Shown here: positions 6,810-13,063 of the stretch, in pieces
Numbering within the stretch: the stretch's first letter is position 1
Layout: the number at the start of each line of letters is the position of its first letter
Source of the DNA: Alphaproteobacteria bacterium
GTDB lineage: Bacteria; Pseudomonadota; Alphaproteobacteria; ATCC43930; CGMCC-115725
DNA length: 13,063 nucleotides
Assembly (NCBI GenBank): GCA_005884825.1
Contig: VAZT01000168.1
Coordinates: forward strand, 1 to 13,063
Direction of reading: 5' to 3'
Position numbers and translations under genes: made by a program
Notes under the pieces: model-generated
What the model saw: only the letters and a program-made list of their open reading frames with translations
What the model was told of the DNA's origin: nothing
The model's database searches: none

Positions 6810-7300
6810 TCTCGGAGTTACCCAACTAATAGTTGATTTCGTTTTTATCGGTGTCGTCCGGACCCCGCCCGCGATTTTTCAATCTCTTGGAGAACGAACC
6901 TGATCTGGGCCTCATAAAACAGGTGAAACAGGTGACCATGTTGGGTTTGGAGGGGACCGATCCGGTGCTTTGCCAGGATCCGGAAACTAGGAGTCCAGAG
7001 GCGGTAAAGATCCTCGTATTCTCGGGCGCAATTATCGGTTTTGCTGATATTTCGTTGCAAAAAACAGCAGCAACAGCAAGGAATCGCCGCACCCGTCCGG
7101 CAATCCTCCCGGACCCACCGGCGGTGCCACGAACCGGGCCACATGGGCGGCCGAGCCTTGCTCTGCCAATTCGGTGAGATTGATCCATAGTTCCGGATTG
7201 AACCGGACCATTTCGCCGCGGCGGCTCGGCTTGATCATCGCCCGCACTGCCGGATATGGTATGCCGAGTGCATCGTGCCGATTGGGCCCGAGACGATAGG
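6810..7300. other. Gene-free stretch without a recognisable product
   Basis: About 490 bases between the promoter and the ctpA ribosome-binding site hold no gene I recognise. Short open frames exist on both strands: + 6938-7177 (79 aa, starts MLGLEGTDPV), - 7238-7032 (68 aa, starts MIKPSRRGEMVRFNPELW) and a - frame ending at 6845 that contains EDLYRLWTPSFRILAKH. None has a clear ribosome-binding site or a strong GC-rich third position like the neighbouring genes, though the two minus-strand pieces look somewhat protein-like and could be a decayed gene. In related gene orders, as I recall them, an EnvC-like M23 peptidase gene sits here; I find no trace of its LytM motifs. Confidence 0.5.
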
Positions 7301-7308
7301 GTGAATGG

Positions 7309-8589
7309 ATGAAGCGTTCGGGTCTCATGGCGGTGGTTGCCGCCACGGTCCTCGTGTTCTCGCTGCGCCAGGACGTCGGCGCAGCACCGCCGGCCAACTC
7401 GGCGGAAACCTATAAGCAGCTCAATTTGTTCGGCGAGGTCTTCGAGCGCGTCCGCGCCGAATATGTCGACGAAGTCAGCGACGATACGTTGGTAGAATCG
7501 GCGATCAACGGCATGCTGACCTCGCTCGATCCCCATTCGAATTACCTGAATACGAAAAACTTCAACGATATGAAGGTTCAGACCCGCGGCGAGTTTGGCG
7601 GGCTGGGGATCGAAGTTTCGATGGAGAGCGGGCTCGTCAAGGTCGTCTCGCCGATCGACGAAACGCCGGCGGCGCGCGCCGGCCTGAAGCCCGGCGACCT
7701 GATAACTCACCTCGATGGGGACCCGGTCCAGGGGATGACCCTGCCGGAGGCGGTGGAGAAAATGCGCGGCCTGATCGGTAGCGAAATCAAGCTGACGATT
7801 CGGCGCGAGGGAAAGGACCCTTTCGACGTCAAATTGACCCGCGCAACGATCAAGATCCAGTCGGTCCGCTCCCATCTGGAGGGCGACACGATCGGCTACA
7901 TCCGGATCACCAGCTTCAACGAGCAGACCGATGTCGGCCTCAACAATGCAATGAAAAATCTAAAGCAGCAGGCCGGCAATAAGCTCGCGGGAGTGGTTCT
8001 CGATCTGCGCAACAACCCGGGCGGGCTCCTCGACCAGGCAGTTGCGGTTTCGGACGCCTTTCTGGACAAGGGCGAGATTGTGTCGACCCGCGGCCGGCGC
8101 AGCGAGGATGCCCAGCGTTATAACGCCCGTCCCGGCGACATCGCGAGCGGTCTGCCCGTGGCGGTATTGATCAATGGCGGGTCCGCCTCGGCCAGCGAGA
8201 TCGTCGCCGGCGCTTTGCAGGACCACCATCGCGCGATCCTTCTCGGGACGAAATCCTTCGGCAAGGGATCGGTGCAAACAATCATACCGCTCCCCGGCCA
8301 CGGCGCGATGCGACTGACGACGGCGCGCTATTATACGCCCTCCGGACGCTCTATTCAGGCGAAGGGCATCGATCCGGACATCGTCGTCGAAGCCGCCAAA
8401 ATCGAGAAGGAGAAAGGCGAGAAGGCCGCGACGGCGACGGACCTGAAAAAGGAAGATTCCGGAGACGGCCCCCCTGAGCAGACATCCGTCGATCCTTCGA
8501 TCATGGGCACGCCCGCCGATTACCAGCTGGCCAGGGCGGTCGACATGCTGCGCGGCGTTGCGATGTTCAATGGGCGGGTCGTCAACTGA
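7309..8589 (+). CDS. ctpA: Carboxy-terminal processing protease, S41 family (CtpA)
   Basis: Exported serine protease of the tail-specific family that trims or degrades envelope proteins. The 426-aa product starts with a signal peptide (MKRSG, hydrophobic stretch to about residue 18, probable cleavage near the AA at 25-26). A PDZ domain follows from about residue 95 (GEFGGLGIEV, then GLKPGDLITHLDG), then the protease core: VVLDLRNNPGG, NGGSASASEI with nucleophile S294, and GTKSFGKGSVQT with K319 and Q323. The spacing S-25-K-4-Q matches the known Ser-Lys-Gln triad of CtpB-type enzymes. A charged lysine-rich linker and a short tail end the protein. ATG 7309 has AGGGTG (7298-7303) before it. rppH follows after 34 bases. 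A nearby EnvC-like gene would normally hint at a cell-wall hydrolase role, but it is missing here. Confidence 0.95.
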   Translation: MKRSGLMAVVAATVLVFSLRQDVGAAPPANSAETYKQLNLFGEVFERVRAEYVDEVSDDTLVESAINGMLTSLDPHSNYLNTKNFNDMKVQTRGEFGGLGIEVSMESGLVKVVSPIDETPAARAGLKPGDLITHLDGDPVQGMTLPEAVEKMRGLIGSEIKLTIRREGKDPFDVKLTRATIKIQSVRSHLEGDTIGYIRITSFNEQTDVGLNNAMKNLKQQAGNKLAGVVLDLRNNPGGLLDQAVAVSDAFLDKGEIVSTRGRRSEDAQRYNARPGDIASGLPVAVLINGGSASASEIVAGALQDHHRAILLGTKSFGKGSVQTIIPLPGHGAMRLTTARYYTPSGRSIQAKGIDPDIVVEAAKIEKEKGEKAATATDLKKEDSGDGPPEQTSVDPSIMGTPADYQLARAVDMLRGVAMFNGRVVN

Positions 8590-8623
8590 AGACACATAAA
8601 CCGCGCAGCCTCGACGGTACCGG

Positions 8624-9136
8624 GTGAAGAAGCCCGATGAGGGCGGAGAGCCGCTCGGCTATCGTCCGGCGATCGGCATCATGTTGCTCAACGCGCTGGG
8701 AGAGGTGTTCGTCGCCCGCCGCCTCGACATGCCGACGATGCCGGCATGGCAGATGCCGCAAGGCGGCATCGAGCCGGGCGAGACCCCGCGTCAGGCGGCC
8801 CTGCGGGAGCTGAAGGAAGAGATCGGCACCGGCAAGGCCGAGATCATCGGGGAGAGCCGGGGTTGGTTGCATTACGATCTGCCGATCGAACTCGCCGGCA
8901 GCGTATGGGGCGGGTGCTACCGGGGCCAGCGCCTGAAATGGTTTCTCATGCGCTTCACCGGCCGGGACAGCGACATAAACCTCGCCACCGAGCATCCGGA
9001 ATTCGATGCCTGGCGATGGGTTGCGCCAAGTCGCCTGCCGGAGCTGATAGTCCCGTTCAAGCGTCAGCTCTACATTGACATATTGACCGAGTTTCAGGCG
9101 TACTGCGTGCCCCGAGCTAGCGTTTCACGGGTCTAA
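8624..9136 (+). CDS. rppH: RNA pyrophosphohydrolase (RppH), Nudix family
   Basis: Removes pyrophosphate from the 5' triphosphate end of RNA, opening mRNA to RNase E decay; it also hydrolyses dinucleoside polyphosphates. The 170-aa product has the family start YRPAIGIMLLN, the WQMPQGGIEPGE entry and a complete Nudix box (residues 47-69) with E53, R61, E62, E65 and E66 at the required places. SRGWLHYDLP, GQRLKWFLMRF and EFDAWRWV further match RppH rather than other Nudix enzymes. The start is GTG 8624, 34 bases after ctpA; a Shine-Dalgarno is not obvious, so coupling to ctpA is possible. The TAA stop (9134-9136) overlaps the stop of the converging sugar kinase gene. Relatives often have a divergent polysaccharide deacetylase gene between ctpA and rppH; none is present here. 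Confidence 0.94.
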   Translation: MKKPDEGGEPLGYRPAIGIMLLNALGEVFVARRLDMPTMPAWQMPQGGIEPGETPRQAALRELKEEIGTGKAEIIGESRGWLHYDLPIELAGSVWGGCYRGQRLKWFLMRFTGRDSDINLATEHPEFDAWRWVAPSRLPELIVPFKRQLYIDILTEFQAYCVPRASVSRV

Positions 9137-10014
9137 CCGGGTGGCAAGTGCGCCATTGCCGCGTCGATGGCCGCTGCACCCGGCATTGCGGTTTGAGCGC
9201 CGCGGGCGAGGCAAGCAAGGCCGGCCGCGGCACTGGCCCGCCGGAGCGCCGCTTCGAGACTCGCTCCCAAATCGAGCGCCGCCGCGAGAACCCCGACAAA
9301 CGTGTCACCGGCGCCCGTCGTATCGACCGGGTCGATTGCGAGCGCCGGGAAATCGAGCCGGCTGCCATCGGAGAGAAACGCGCTCGCCCCTGCAGCGCCG
9401 CGCGTCACCACGAGCCCTTGCCGCAACCGGCCGGCCGTCCCGATTGGATCGGTCGACATCATCGCGGCCTCGCTCTCGTTCGCGACAAGGAGATCGATTT
9501 CCGGCAGCAGCGCCGAATCGATAGGCAGCGCCGGCGCCAAATTGAGCACACATCGGCCGCCGCGTCTGCGGACGCGTCTGATCAGCGCTTGGGTTTCGTA
9601 GGGCGGCACTTCGAGCTGGGCGATAAGGATCGTCTTGGGGTCGAGCAAATCCTCGGGCACCCAGTCGCACCGCACGCCCATATTGGCGCCGGGGGCCACG
9701 GCGATAAGGTTCTCGCCCGCGCGCGATACCATGATCATGGCACAGCCGGTCGGGAGCTCGAGGTCGTGCACCAAACGCGTATCGACGCCGTCGTTGCGGA
9801 GCGAAGCGAGGGCGATCCCGGCAAAGCTGTCGCGGCCGACGGCGCCCGCGAGGATGACATCGGCTCCGGCTCGGCGCGCCGCCAGCGCCTGATTGGCCCC
9901 TTTACCACCGGGTAGTAGTTCATACGAGCCGCCCAGCACAGTCTCCCCAGGCTGCGGCAATTTTGGGACCGGGACGATAAAATCGGCATTTATTGACCCA
10001 AAGGTCAGGATCAT
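9133..10014 (-). CDS. Ribokinase-like sugar kinase, PfkB family
   Basis: ATP-dependent carbohydrate kinase of 293 aa. The N-terminal GSINADF, the substrate-loop LLPGGKGANQA (GGKGANQA at 36-43), the NESE motif (179-182) and the anion-hole signature DTTGAGDTF with catalytic base D237 are all present, so it should be active. The GGKGANQALAARRAG stretch is closest to ribokinase (rbsK), but no ribose transporter or regulator is next to it, so the substrate is open. The ATG at 10014 starts directly before ILTFGSINADF; a frame extension to 10179 would run across the divergent promoter region and is unlikely. AGAGG-like bases lie about 10 upstream on the minus strand. It diverges from an aldo/keto reductase with a 97-base spacer containing a dyad, hinting at shared control of a sugar pathway. 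Confidence 0.85.
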   Translation of the reverse strand: MILTFGSINADFIVPVPKLPQPGETVLGGSYELLPGGKGANQALAARRAGADVILAGAVGRDSFAGIALASLRNDGVDTRLVHDLELPTGCAMIMVSRAGENLIAVAPGANMGVRCDWVPEDLLDPKTILIAQLEVPPYETQALIRRVRRRGGRCVLNLAPALPIDSALLPEIDLLVANESEAAMMSTDPIGTAGRLRQGLVVTRGAAGASAFLSDGSRLDFPALAIDPVDTTGAGDTFVGVLAAALDLGASLEAALRRASAAAGLACLARGAQTAMPGAAAIDAAMAHLPPG

Positions 10015-10072
10015 GTGACAGGATCCTCTCGGAAAGGACCGGCCGCAACTCCGATCACAGCGACTGGTTGTA

Positions 10073-10091
10073 ATCTGATAAAATATCAGAT
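10073..10091. promoter_or_regulatory. Candidate operator dyad between divergent genes
   Basis: ATCTGATA (10073-10080) and TATCAGAT (10084-10091) form a perfect 8-bp inverted repeat around AAA. It lies in the 97-base spacer between the kinase (-) and the aldo/keto reductase (+), ending 9 bases before the latter's Shine-Dalgarno. The size and symmetry fit a dimeric transcription factor; GntR-type regulators of sugar genes use dyads of this kind, but the regulator is not in the window. TAAAAT (10079-10084) inside it could serve as a -10 element, so binding would block transcription. Confidence 0.5.
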
Positions 10092-10100
10092 CGCATCGAC

Positions 10101-10108
10101 GGAGGAGG
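10101..10108 (+). promoter_or_regulatory. Strong Shine-Dalgarno of the aldo/keto reductase
   Basis: GGAGGAGG lies 3 bases before the ATG at 10112 when read to its end, with GGAGG at 6-10 bases spacing. It fixes the start of the gene. Confidence 0.75.
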
Positions 10109-10111
10109 CGT

Positions 10112-11116
10112 ATGGAGGGCTTCGAGACACGCCAGGTGGGGCGCACGCCTCTCAGACTGACGGTCCTGGGGCTCGGCACCGGAACCCTCGGGGGGCATCG
10201 GATCCCGGTCAGTCGAGAAGAAGGAGAGGCGGTTGTAAAGGCGGCGTGGTGGGCCGGTGTTCGCTATTTCGACACTGCGCCCTTCTATGGTTTCGGCAAG
10301 GCGTGCCGAATTGTCGGCGACGCCTTGCGCGAGTTGCCCCGCGAAGATTGGGTCTTGTCGACAAAAGCAGGGCGGCTGTTGCGGCCACAAACGAATGCCG
10401 GTACTCCCGCCGCGCTGCGGCATCCGATGCCGTTCGAGGATGTCTTCGATTATTCTTACGACGGGATCATGCGCTCGTTCGAGGACGACTTACAGCGCCT
10501 TGGGATCGCACGGATAGACATACTTTATGTCCATGACATCGGTGCGCGGCAGCACGGCAAAGACGCACATCCCGGGATCATGCGTACCTTTCGCGGCAGT
10601 GGATATCGCGCGCTCGAACAATTGCGCTCATCCGGCCAGCTGCGGGCAATCGGGATCGGGGTCAATGAATGGGAAGTTCTGCTTGAGGCGATCAATTGGG
10701 GTGATTGGGACGTCTTTCTTCTTGCCGGGCGTTACACGCTACTCGAGCAGACGCCCCTCGATGACCTGCTCCCTCGATGCCTGCGGTCCGGGATATCGGT
10801 CGTGATCGGGGCACAGTTCAATACCGGCATTCTCGCCGGCCGGGACACATGGAATTATCGGCCGGCGCCTTCCGAGATCGGCGGCCGGGTCAAAATGATA
10901 AACGCAATCTGCGACAGCCATCAGGTGCCCCTCGTCGCCGCGGCGCTGCAGTTCCCACTCGCTCATCCAGCCGTCGCGGCGATCCTCCCCGGGCCGCGCA
11001 ACGTCGATGAGTTCAAGGCTAACGCCAAGCTCCTGCGGTACCCGATCCCGCCGGCCCTGTGGGCCGATTTGCGCAACGCCGAACTGCTCCATCCAGATGC
11101 GCCAACCCCGGTGTGA
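10112..11116 (+). CDS. Aldo/keto reductase, D-threo-aldose 1-dehydrogenase-like
   Basis: NAD(P)-dependent oxidoreductase with the AKR (alpha/beta)8 barrel, 334 aa. The catalytic tetrad is complete: D54 and Y59 in YFDTAPFYG, K85 in LSTKAGR and H141 in LYVHDIG. The C-terminal half has the family's GIGVNEW, the ALQFPLAHPAVAAILPGPRN cofactor-side segment and a variable end. The overall pattern (LGTGTLGG start, RPQTN, DYSYDGIMRSFEDDLQRLG) resembles the L-fucose/D-arabinose dehydrogenase and pyridoxal 4-dehydrogenase group, so it probably oxidises an aldose or pyridoxal rather than reducing one. The ATG at 10112 has a strong GGAGGAGG in front. It shares a dyad-containing promoter region with the divergent sugar kinase, which favours a sugar substrate. 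The exact substrate cannot be read from sequence. Confidence 0.85.
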   Translation: MEGFETRQVGRTPLRLTVLGLGTGTLGGHRIPVSREEGEAVVKAAWWAGVRYFDTAPFYGFGKACRIVGDALRELPREDWVLSTKAGRLLRPQTNAGTPAALRHPMPFEDVFDYSYDGIMRSFEDDLQRLGIARIDILYVHDIGARQHGKDAHPGIMRTFRGSGYRALEQLRSSGQLRAIGIGVNEWEVLLEAINWGDWDVFLLAGRYTLLEQTPLDDLLPRCLRSGISVVIGAQFNTGILAGRDTWNYRPAPSEIGGRVKMINAICDSHQVPLVAAALQFPLAHPAVAAILPGPRNVDEFKANAKLLRYPIPPALWADLRNAELLHPDAPTPV

Positions 11117-11125
11117 CTACCTGGC

Positions 11126-11518
11126 TCAGTCCGTCGCCTCGATCCGCTCCATGTCCTCGTCGCTGAAGCCGAAATGGTGGCCGATCTCATGGATCAGCAC
11201 GTGGCGCACCAGATGCCCCAAATTCTCGCCGCTCTCGCACCAGTAATCGAGAATCGGGCGACGATAGAGAAAGATCATGTCGAGGTCCGGCCGCGGATCG
11301 CTGACGCTTTTGTGCGGTAGCGCGACGCCCCGATAGAGGCCAAGAATATCGAACGGGCTTTCGAGGCCCATCGCCGCCTCGGTTTCCTCGTCGGGGAACT
11401 CTTCGACCCGGATCACGACTTGTCCGAGCTGACGCTTCAACTGGCGCGGGATGGTTTCCAGCGCGCGTTCCGCCAACGCCTCTATCTCGGCGAGCGATGG
11501 CGGCATGCGGTCCGGCAT
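11126..11518 (-). CDS. Small zincin-like metallopeptidase family protein
   Basis: A 130-aa protein of the short bacterial zincin-like family (formerly DUF1025). It has one catalytic motif, HEIGHH (H110, E111, H114), followed by FGFSDEDM with D120 as a possible third ligand, near the C-terminus as usual for the family. The middle holds GLYRGVAL and DPRPDLDMIFLYRRPI, also typical. No signal peptide or membrane segment is seen, so it is probably cytoplasmic; its substrate is unknown. The ATG at 11518 is preceded on the minus strand by GGAAGG at good spacing. The stop is only 9 bases from that of the converging aldo/keto reductase, and its start is 32 bases from the divergent dehydratase start. 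Confidence 0.88.
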   Translation of the reverse strand: MPDRMPPSLAEIEALAERALETIPRQLKRQLGQVVIRVEEFPDEETEAAMGLESPFDILGLYRGVALPHKSVSDPRPDLDMIFLYRRPILDYWCESGENLGHLVRHVLIHEIGHHFGFSDEDMERIEATD

Positions 11519-11550
11519 GATATCACCTTCCGCTACTGACGGAGGTTAGA

Positions 11551-11868
11551 ATGGCCGAAAGACTGGTTGGAGCACAGCGCCACGCCGCTTTGCAGGAGCT
11601 GCATGGTTGGGTCGAGGTCGACGACCGCGATGCGATCCGCAAGACCTACCATTTCGAGAACTTCTCCGAAGCGTGGGGCTTCATGTCGCGAATGGCGCTC
11701 CTGGCGGAAAAAATGGACCATCACCCCGAGCTGTTCAACGTCTACAACCGGGTAGAGGTCATCCTGTCGACGCACGACGCGGGCGGGCTCAGCCAGCTCG
11801 ACATCCGCCTGGCGCATGCGATTGACGAAATCGCCCCCGAAAGAGACCGCCGTCCGCCCCTGCCCTGA
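11551..11868 (+). CDS. phhB: Pterin-4a-carbinolamine dehydratase
   Basis: Dehydrates 4a-hydroxytetrahydropterin, recycling the cofactor of aromatic amino-acid hydroxylases; some bacterial members act in molybdopterin metabolism instead. The 105-aa product carries the signature residues: EKMDHHPE (H57, H58, P59), VYNRVEVILSTHD (H75) and the closing D84 in GGLSQLD. WGFMSRMALLAEK is the family's helix. ATG 11551 has GGAGG (11541-11545) at ideal spacing. No phenylalanine hydroxylase gene is in the window, so its partner is unknown. The gene symbol follows common usage for this family. It diverges from the metallopeptidase gene and converges on the dehydrogenase gene, with 18 bases between stops. 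Confidence 0.92.
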   Translation: MAERLVGAQRHAALQELHGWVEVDDRDAIRKTYHFENFSEAWGFMSRMALLAEKMDHHPELFNVYNRVEVILSTHDAGGLSQLDIRLAHAIDEIAPERDRRPPLP

Positions 11869-11886
11869 GCGCGGCCGACCTCTCCC

Positions 11887-12648
11887 TCAGCGCAGCGCCA
11901 TGCGCAGCGCGCCGTCGAGCCGGATCACTTCGCCGTTGATCATCCGGTTCTGGCACAAGTGGAGGACCAGCGCGGCATATTCGGACGGACGGCCGAGCCG
12001 GCTCGGGAATGGAACGCTGGCGGCGAGGCTCTCCTGGACGTTTTGCGGCAATCCCTGCAGCATTGGCGTCTCGAAAAGACCCGGGGCGATCGCCACCACC
12101 CGCACCCCATAGCGCGCCAGCTCGCGCGCCGCCGGCAGGGTCAGCGAGACGATGCCGCCTTTCGAGGCGCTATAGGCGGCTTGCCCGATCTGACCTTCAT
12201 AGGCCGCAACCGAGGCGGTCGAGATGATGATGCCGCGCTCCCCATCAGTCAGCGGGTCGAGTGTGGTCATCTCGGCCGCGGCGACCCGCAGGAGATTAAA
12301 GCTGCCGATCAGATTGACCTCGACGACGCGCCGAAACGCATCGAGCGGCAGCGGACCGTCGCGCCCGACGATCCGCCCGGCGGTGCCGACGCCGGCGCAA
12401 TTGACGGCGATGCGCGCCGGGCCGTGGCGTTGGCGCGCCGCCGCAATGGCCGCTTCGACCGCAGCAGCGTCGGTCACATCGCAACCTATTGCGAAGCCGC
12501 CTATCTCGCGCGCCGCGGCGGCCGCGGACGCCTCGTTGACGTCCAGGATCGCGACCTTGACCCCTGCCGCATTCAGCGCCTCTGCCGTCGCCCTGCCTAG
12601 ACCGGAACCCCCGCCGCTGACGATTGCCGCCTGCCCTGCGATCTCCAT
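11887..12648 (-). CDS. Short-chain dehydrogenase, HSD10-like (3-hydroxyacyl-CoA dehydrogenase type)
   Basis: A 253-aa NAD-dependent Rossmann-fold dehydrogenase. It shows the cofactor loop SGGGSGLG (11-18, Ser in place of the usual Thr), D36 at the end of the second strand (favours NAD over NADP), NCAG (83-86), N112 and the catalytic S146, Y159 and K163. The substrate-side pattern (VNLIGSFNLLRVAAAEM, GIIISTASVAAYEGQIGQ, PFPSRLGRPSEYA) is that of the HSD10/3-hydroxy-2-methylbutyryl-CoA dehydrogenase group, which works in branched-chain and fatty acyl-CoA breakdown. The ATG at 12648 has AGGAGGAA before it on the minus strand. It lies 35 bases downstream of the EamA transporter gene on the same strand, so the two may be co-transcribed, though their functions have no obvious link. 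Confidence 0.88.
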   Translation of the reverse strand: MEIAGQAAIVSGGGSGLGRATAEALNAAGVKVAILDVNEASAAAAAREIGGFAIGCDVTDAAAVEAAIAAARQRHGPARIAVNCAGVGTAGRIVGRDGPLPLDAFRRVVEVNLIGSFNLLRVAAAEMTTLDPLTDGERGIIISTASVAAYEGQIGQAAYSASKGGIVSLTLPAARELARYGVRVVAIAPGLFETPMLQGLPQNVQESLAASVPFPSRLGRPSEYAALVLHLCQNRMINGEVIRLDGALRMALR

Positions 12649-12683
12649 GCTTTCCTCCTAACGATAATTCGCGGCGGGAAATC

Positions 12684-13063
12684 TTATCGCCCAATCGACC
12701 TCGGTGCTCGTCCCTCGCCGCGGCGCGCCAGCCTGGCGAGCCTCGCCTCGCGATACGCGACGTAGACCGACGATCCGGCGATGATGGCGGCTCCTACCCA
12801 GGTCCACACATCGGTGACTTCGCCGAACCATAAAAAGCCGACCAGCGCCGCAAAGGGAAGACGGGCGAACTCGAACGGCGCGCAAGCGCTGGCATCGGCG
12901 GCTGCAAGCGCGCGCGCTACGGAAAAATGCGCGATCGTCCCGAGACCACCGAGCCCGACGAGCGCGCCGAGCGTGGACGGGTCCGGCCACCGCCATACAA
13001 ACAACGCCGGCACCAGCGACAACGGCGTCAAGTAAATCATGAACATCGCGACGATCTTGCCCG
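12684..13063 (-). CDS. EamA/DMT-family transporter, C-terminal part (cut by window edge)
   Basis: The frame is open to the right edge, so the start and N-terminal half are outside the window; an internal Met at 13046 is not a likely start. The visible 125 or so residues contain about four hydrophobic segments (IYLTPLSLVPALFVW; TLGALVGLGGLGTIAHFSVARAL; FARLPFAALVGFLWFG; TWVGAAIIAGSSVYVAY) and the second EamA repeat pattern with the conserved APFEFARLPFAALVGFLWFGE stretch around residues with Pro and Glu. A positively charged cytoplasmic tail ends the protein. Members export or import small metabolites; the substrate cannot be told here. The stop is 35 bases before the SDR start. Confidence 0.85.
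   Translation of the reverse strand, partial: GKIVAMFMIYLTPLSLVPALFVWRWPDPSTLGALVGLGGLGTIAHFSVARALAAADASACAPFEFARLPFAALVGFLWFGEVTDVWTWVGAAIIAGSSVYVAYREARLARLARRGEGRAPRSIGR

Noticed and set aside
6801..6822. CtrA-type binding site (TTAACC)
   Set aside because: Only one TTAA half is present; the second half at the needed spacing is missing.
6826..7875. Long minus-strand open frame (349 aa)
   Set aside because: Most of it is the antisense of ctpA, with arginine- and histidine-rich composition typical of shadow frames and no family motif.
10015..10179. Upstream extension of the sugar kinase
   Set aside because: It covers the divergent promoter region and the start of the aldo/keto reductase, and the kinase family begins at ILTFGSINADF.
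11959..12600. Plus-strand open frame of 213 aa
   Set aside because: Antisense shadow of the short-chain dehydrogenase, whose catalytic residues are all on the minus strand.

Overview
This GC-rich window reads as an alphaproteobacterial chromosome. The gene order obgE-proB-proA-nadD-rsfS-rlmH-gpmI-ctpA-rppH is a housekeeping layout that I recall from Rhodospirillales and Hyphomicrobiales. The order-level assignment is inference. I saw no phage, plasmid or transposase gene.

Layout. A terminator hairpin (2-30) closes an upstream gene. Then, on the + strand: obgE (ribosome assembly GTPase), proB and proA (first two steps of proline synthesis, joined by 4-base stop/start overlaps), a dense palindromic repeat (3549-3683), nadD and rsfS in one unbroken frame, rlmH without a usual start codon, a broken gpmI, a 636-base stretch without a recognisable gene (6673-7308), ctpA (periplasmic S41 protease) and rppH (Nudix RNA pyrophosphohydrolase). 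From 9133 on, genes alternate strands: a ribokinase-family sugar kinase (-) diverges from an aldo/keto reductase (+) across a short spacer with a perfect dyad; a small zincin-like metalloprotease (-) diverges from a pterin-4a-carbinolamine dehydratase (+); and an HSD10-like short-chain dehydrogenase (-) lies downstream of the C-terminal part of an EamA/DMT transporter (-) that runs off the right edge.

How the genes fit together. The left 9 kb is core growth machinery: ribosome biogenesis and silencing (ObgE, RsfS, RlmH), proline and NAD synthesis, glycolysis/gluconeogenesis, envelope proteolysis and mRNA 5'-end processing. The right 4 kb is accessory metabolism in small units.

Most notable. 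No clearly new multi-gene system is visible. The unusual signals cluster between 3.5 and 7.3 kb: a repeat that supplies the nadD start codon, a nadD-rsfS read-through frame, an rlmH whose conserved N-terminus has no ATG/GTG/TTG, a gpmI that lost about 40 codons and its frame at 5804, and a gene-free gap where relatives usually carry an EnvC-like gene. That gap holds a perfect 17-bp-arm palindrome between 7-bp direct repeats, followed by a near-consensus promoter with no identified gene. This suggests either local decay and rearrangement or sequence errors. Re-reading the raw data across those points would tell which.
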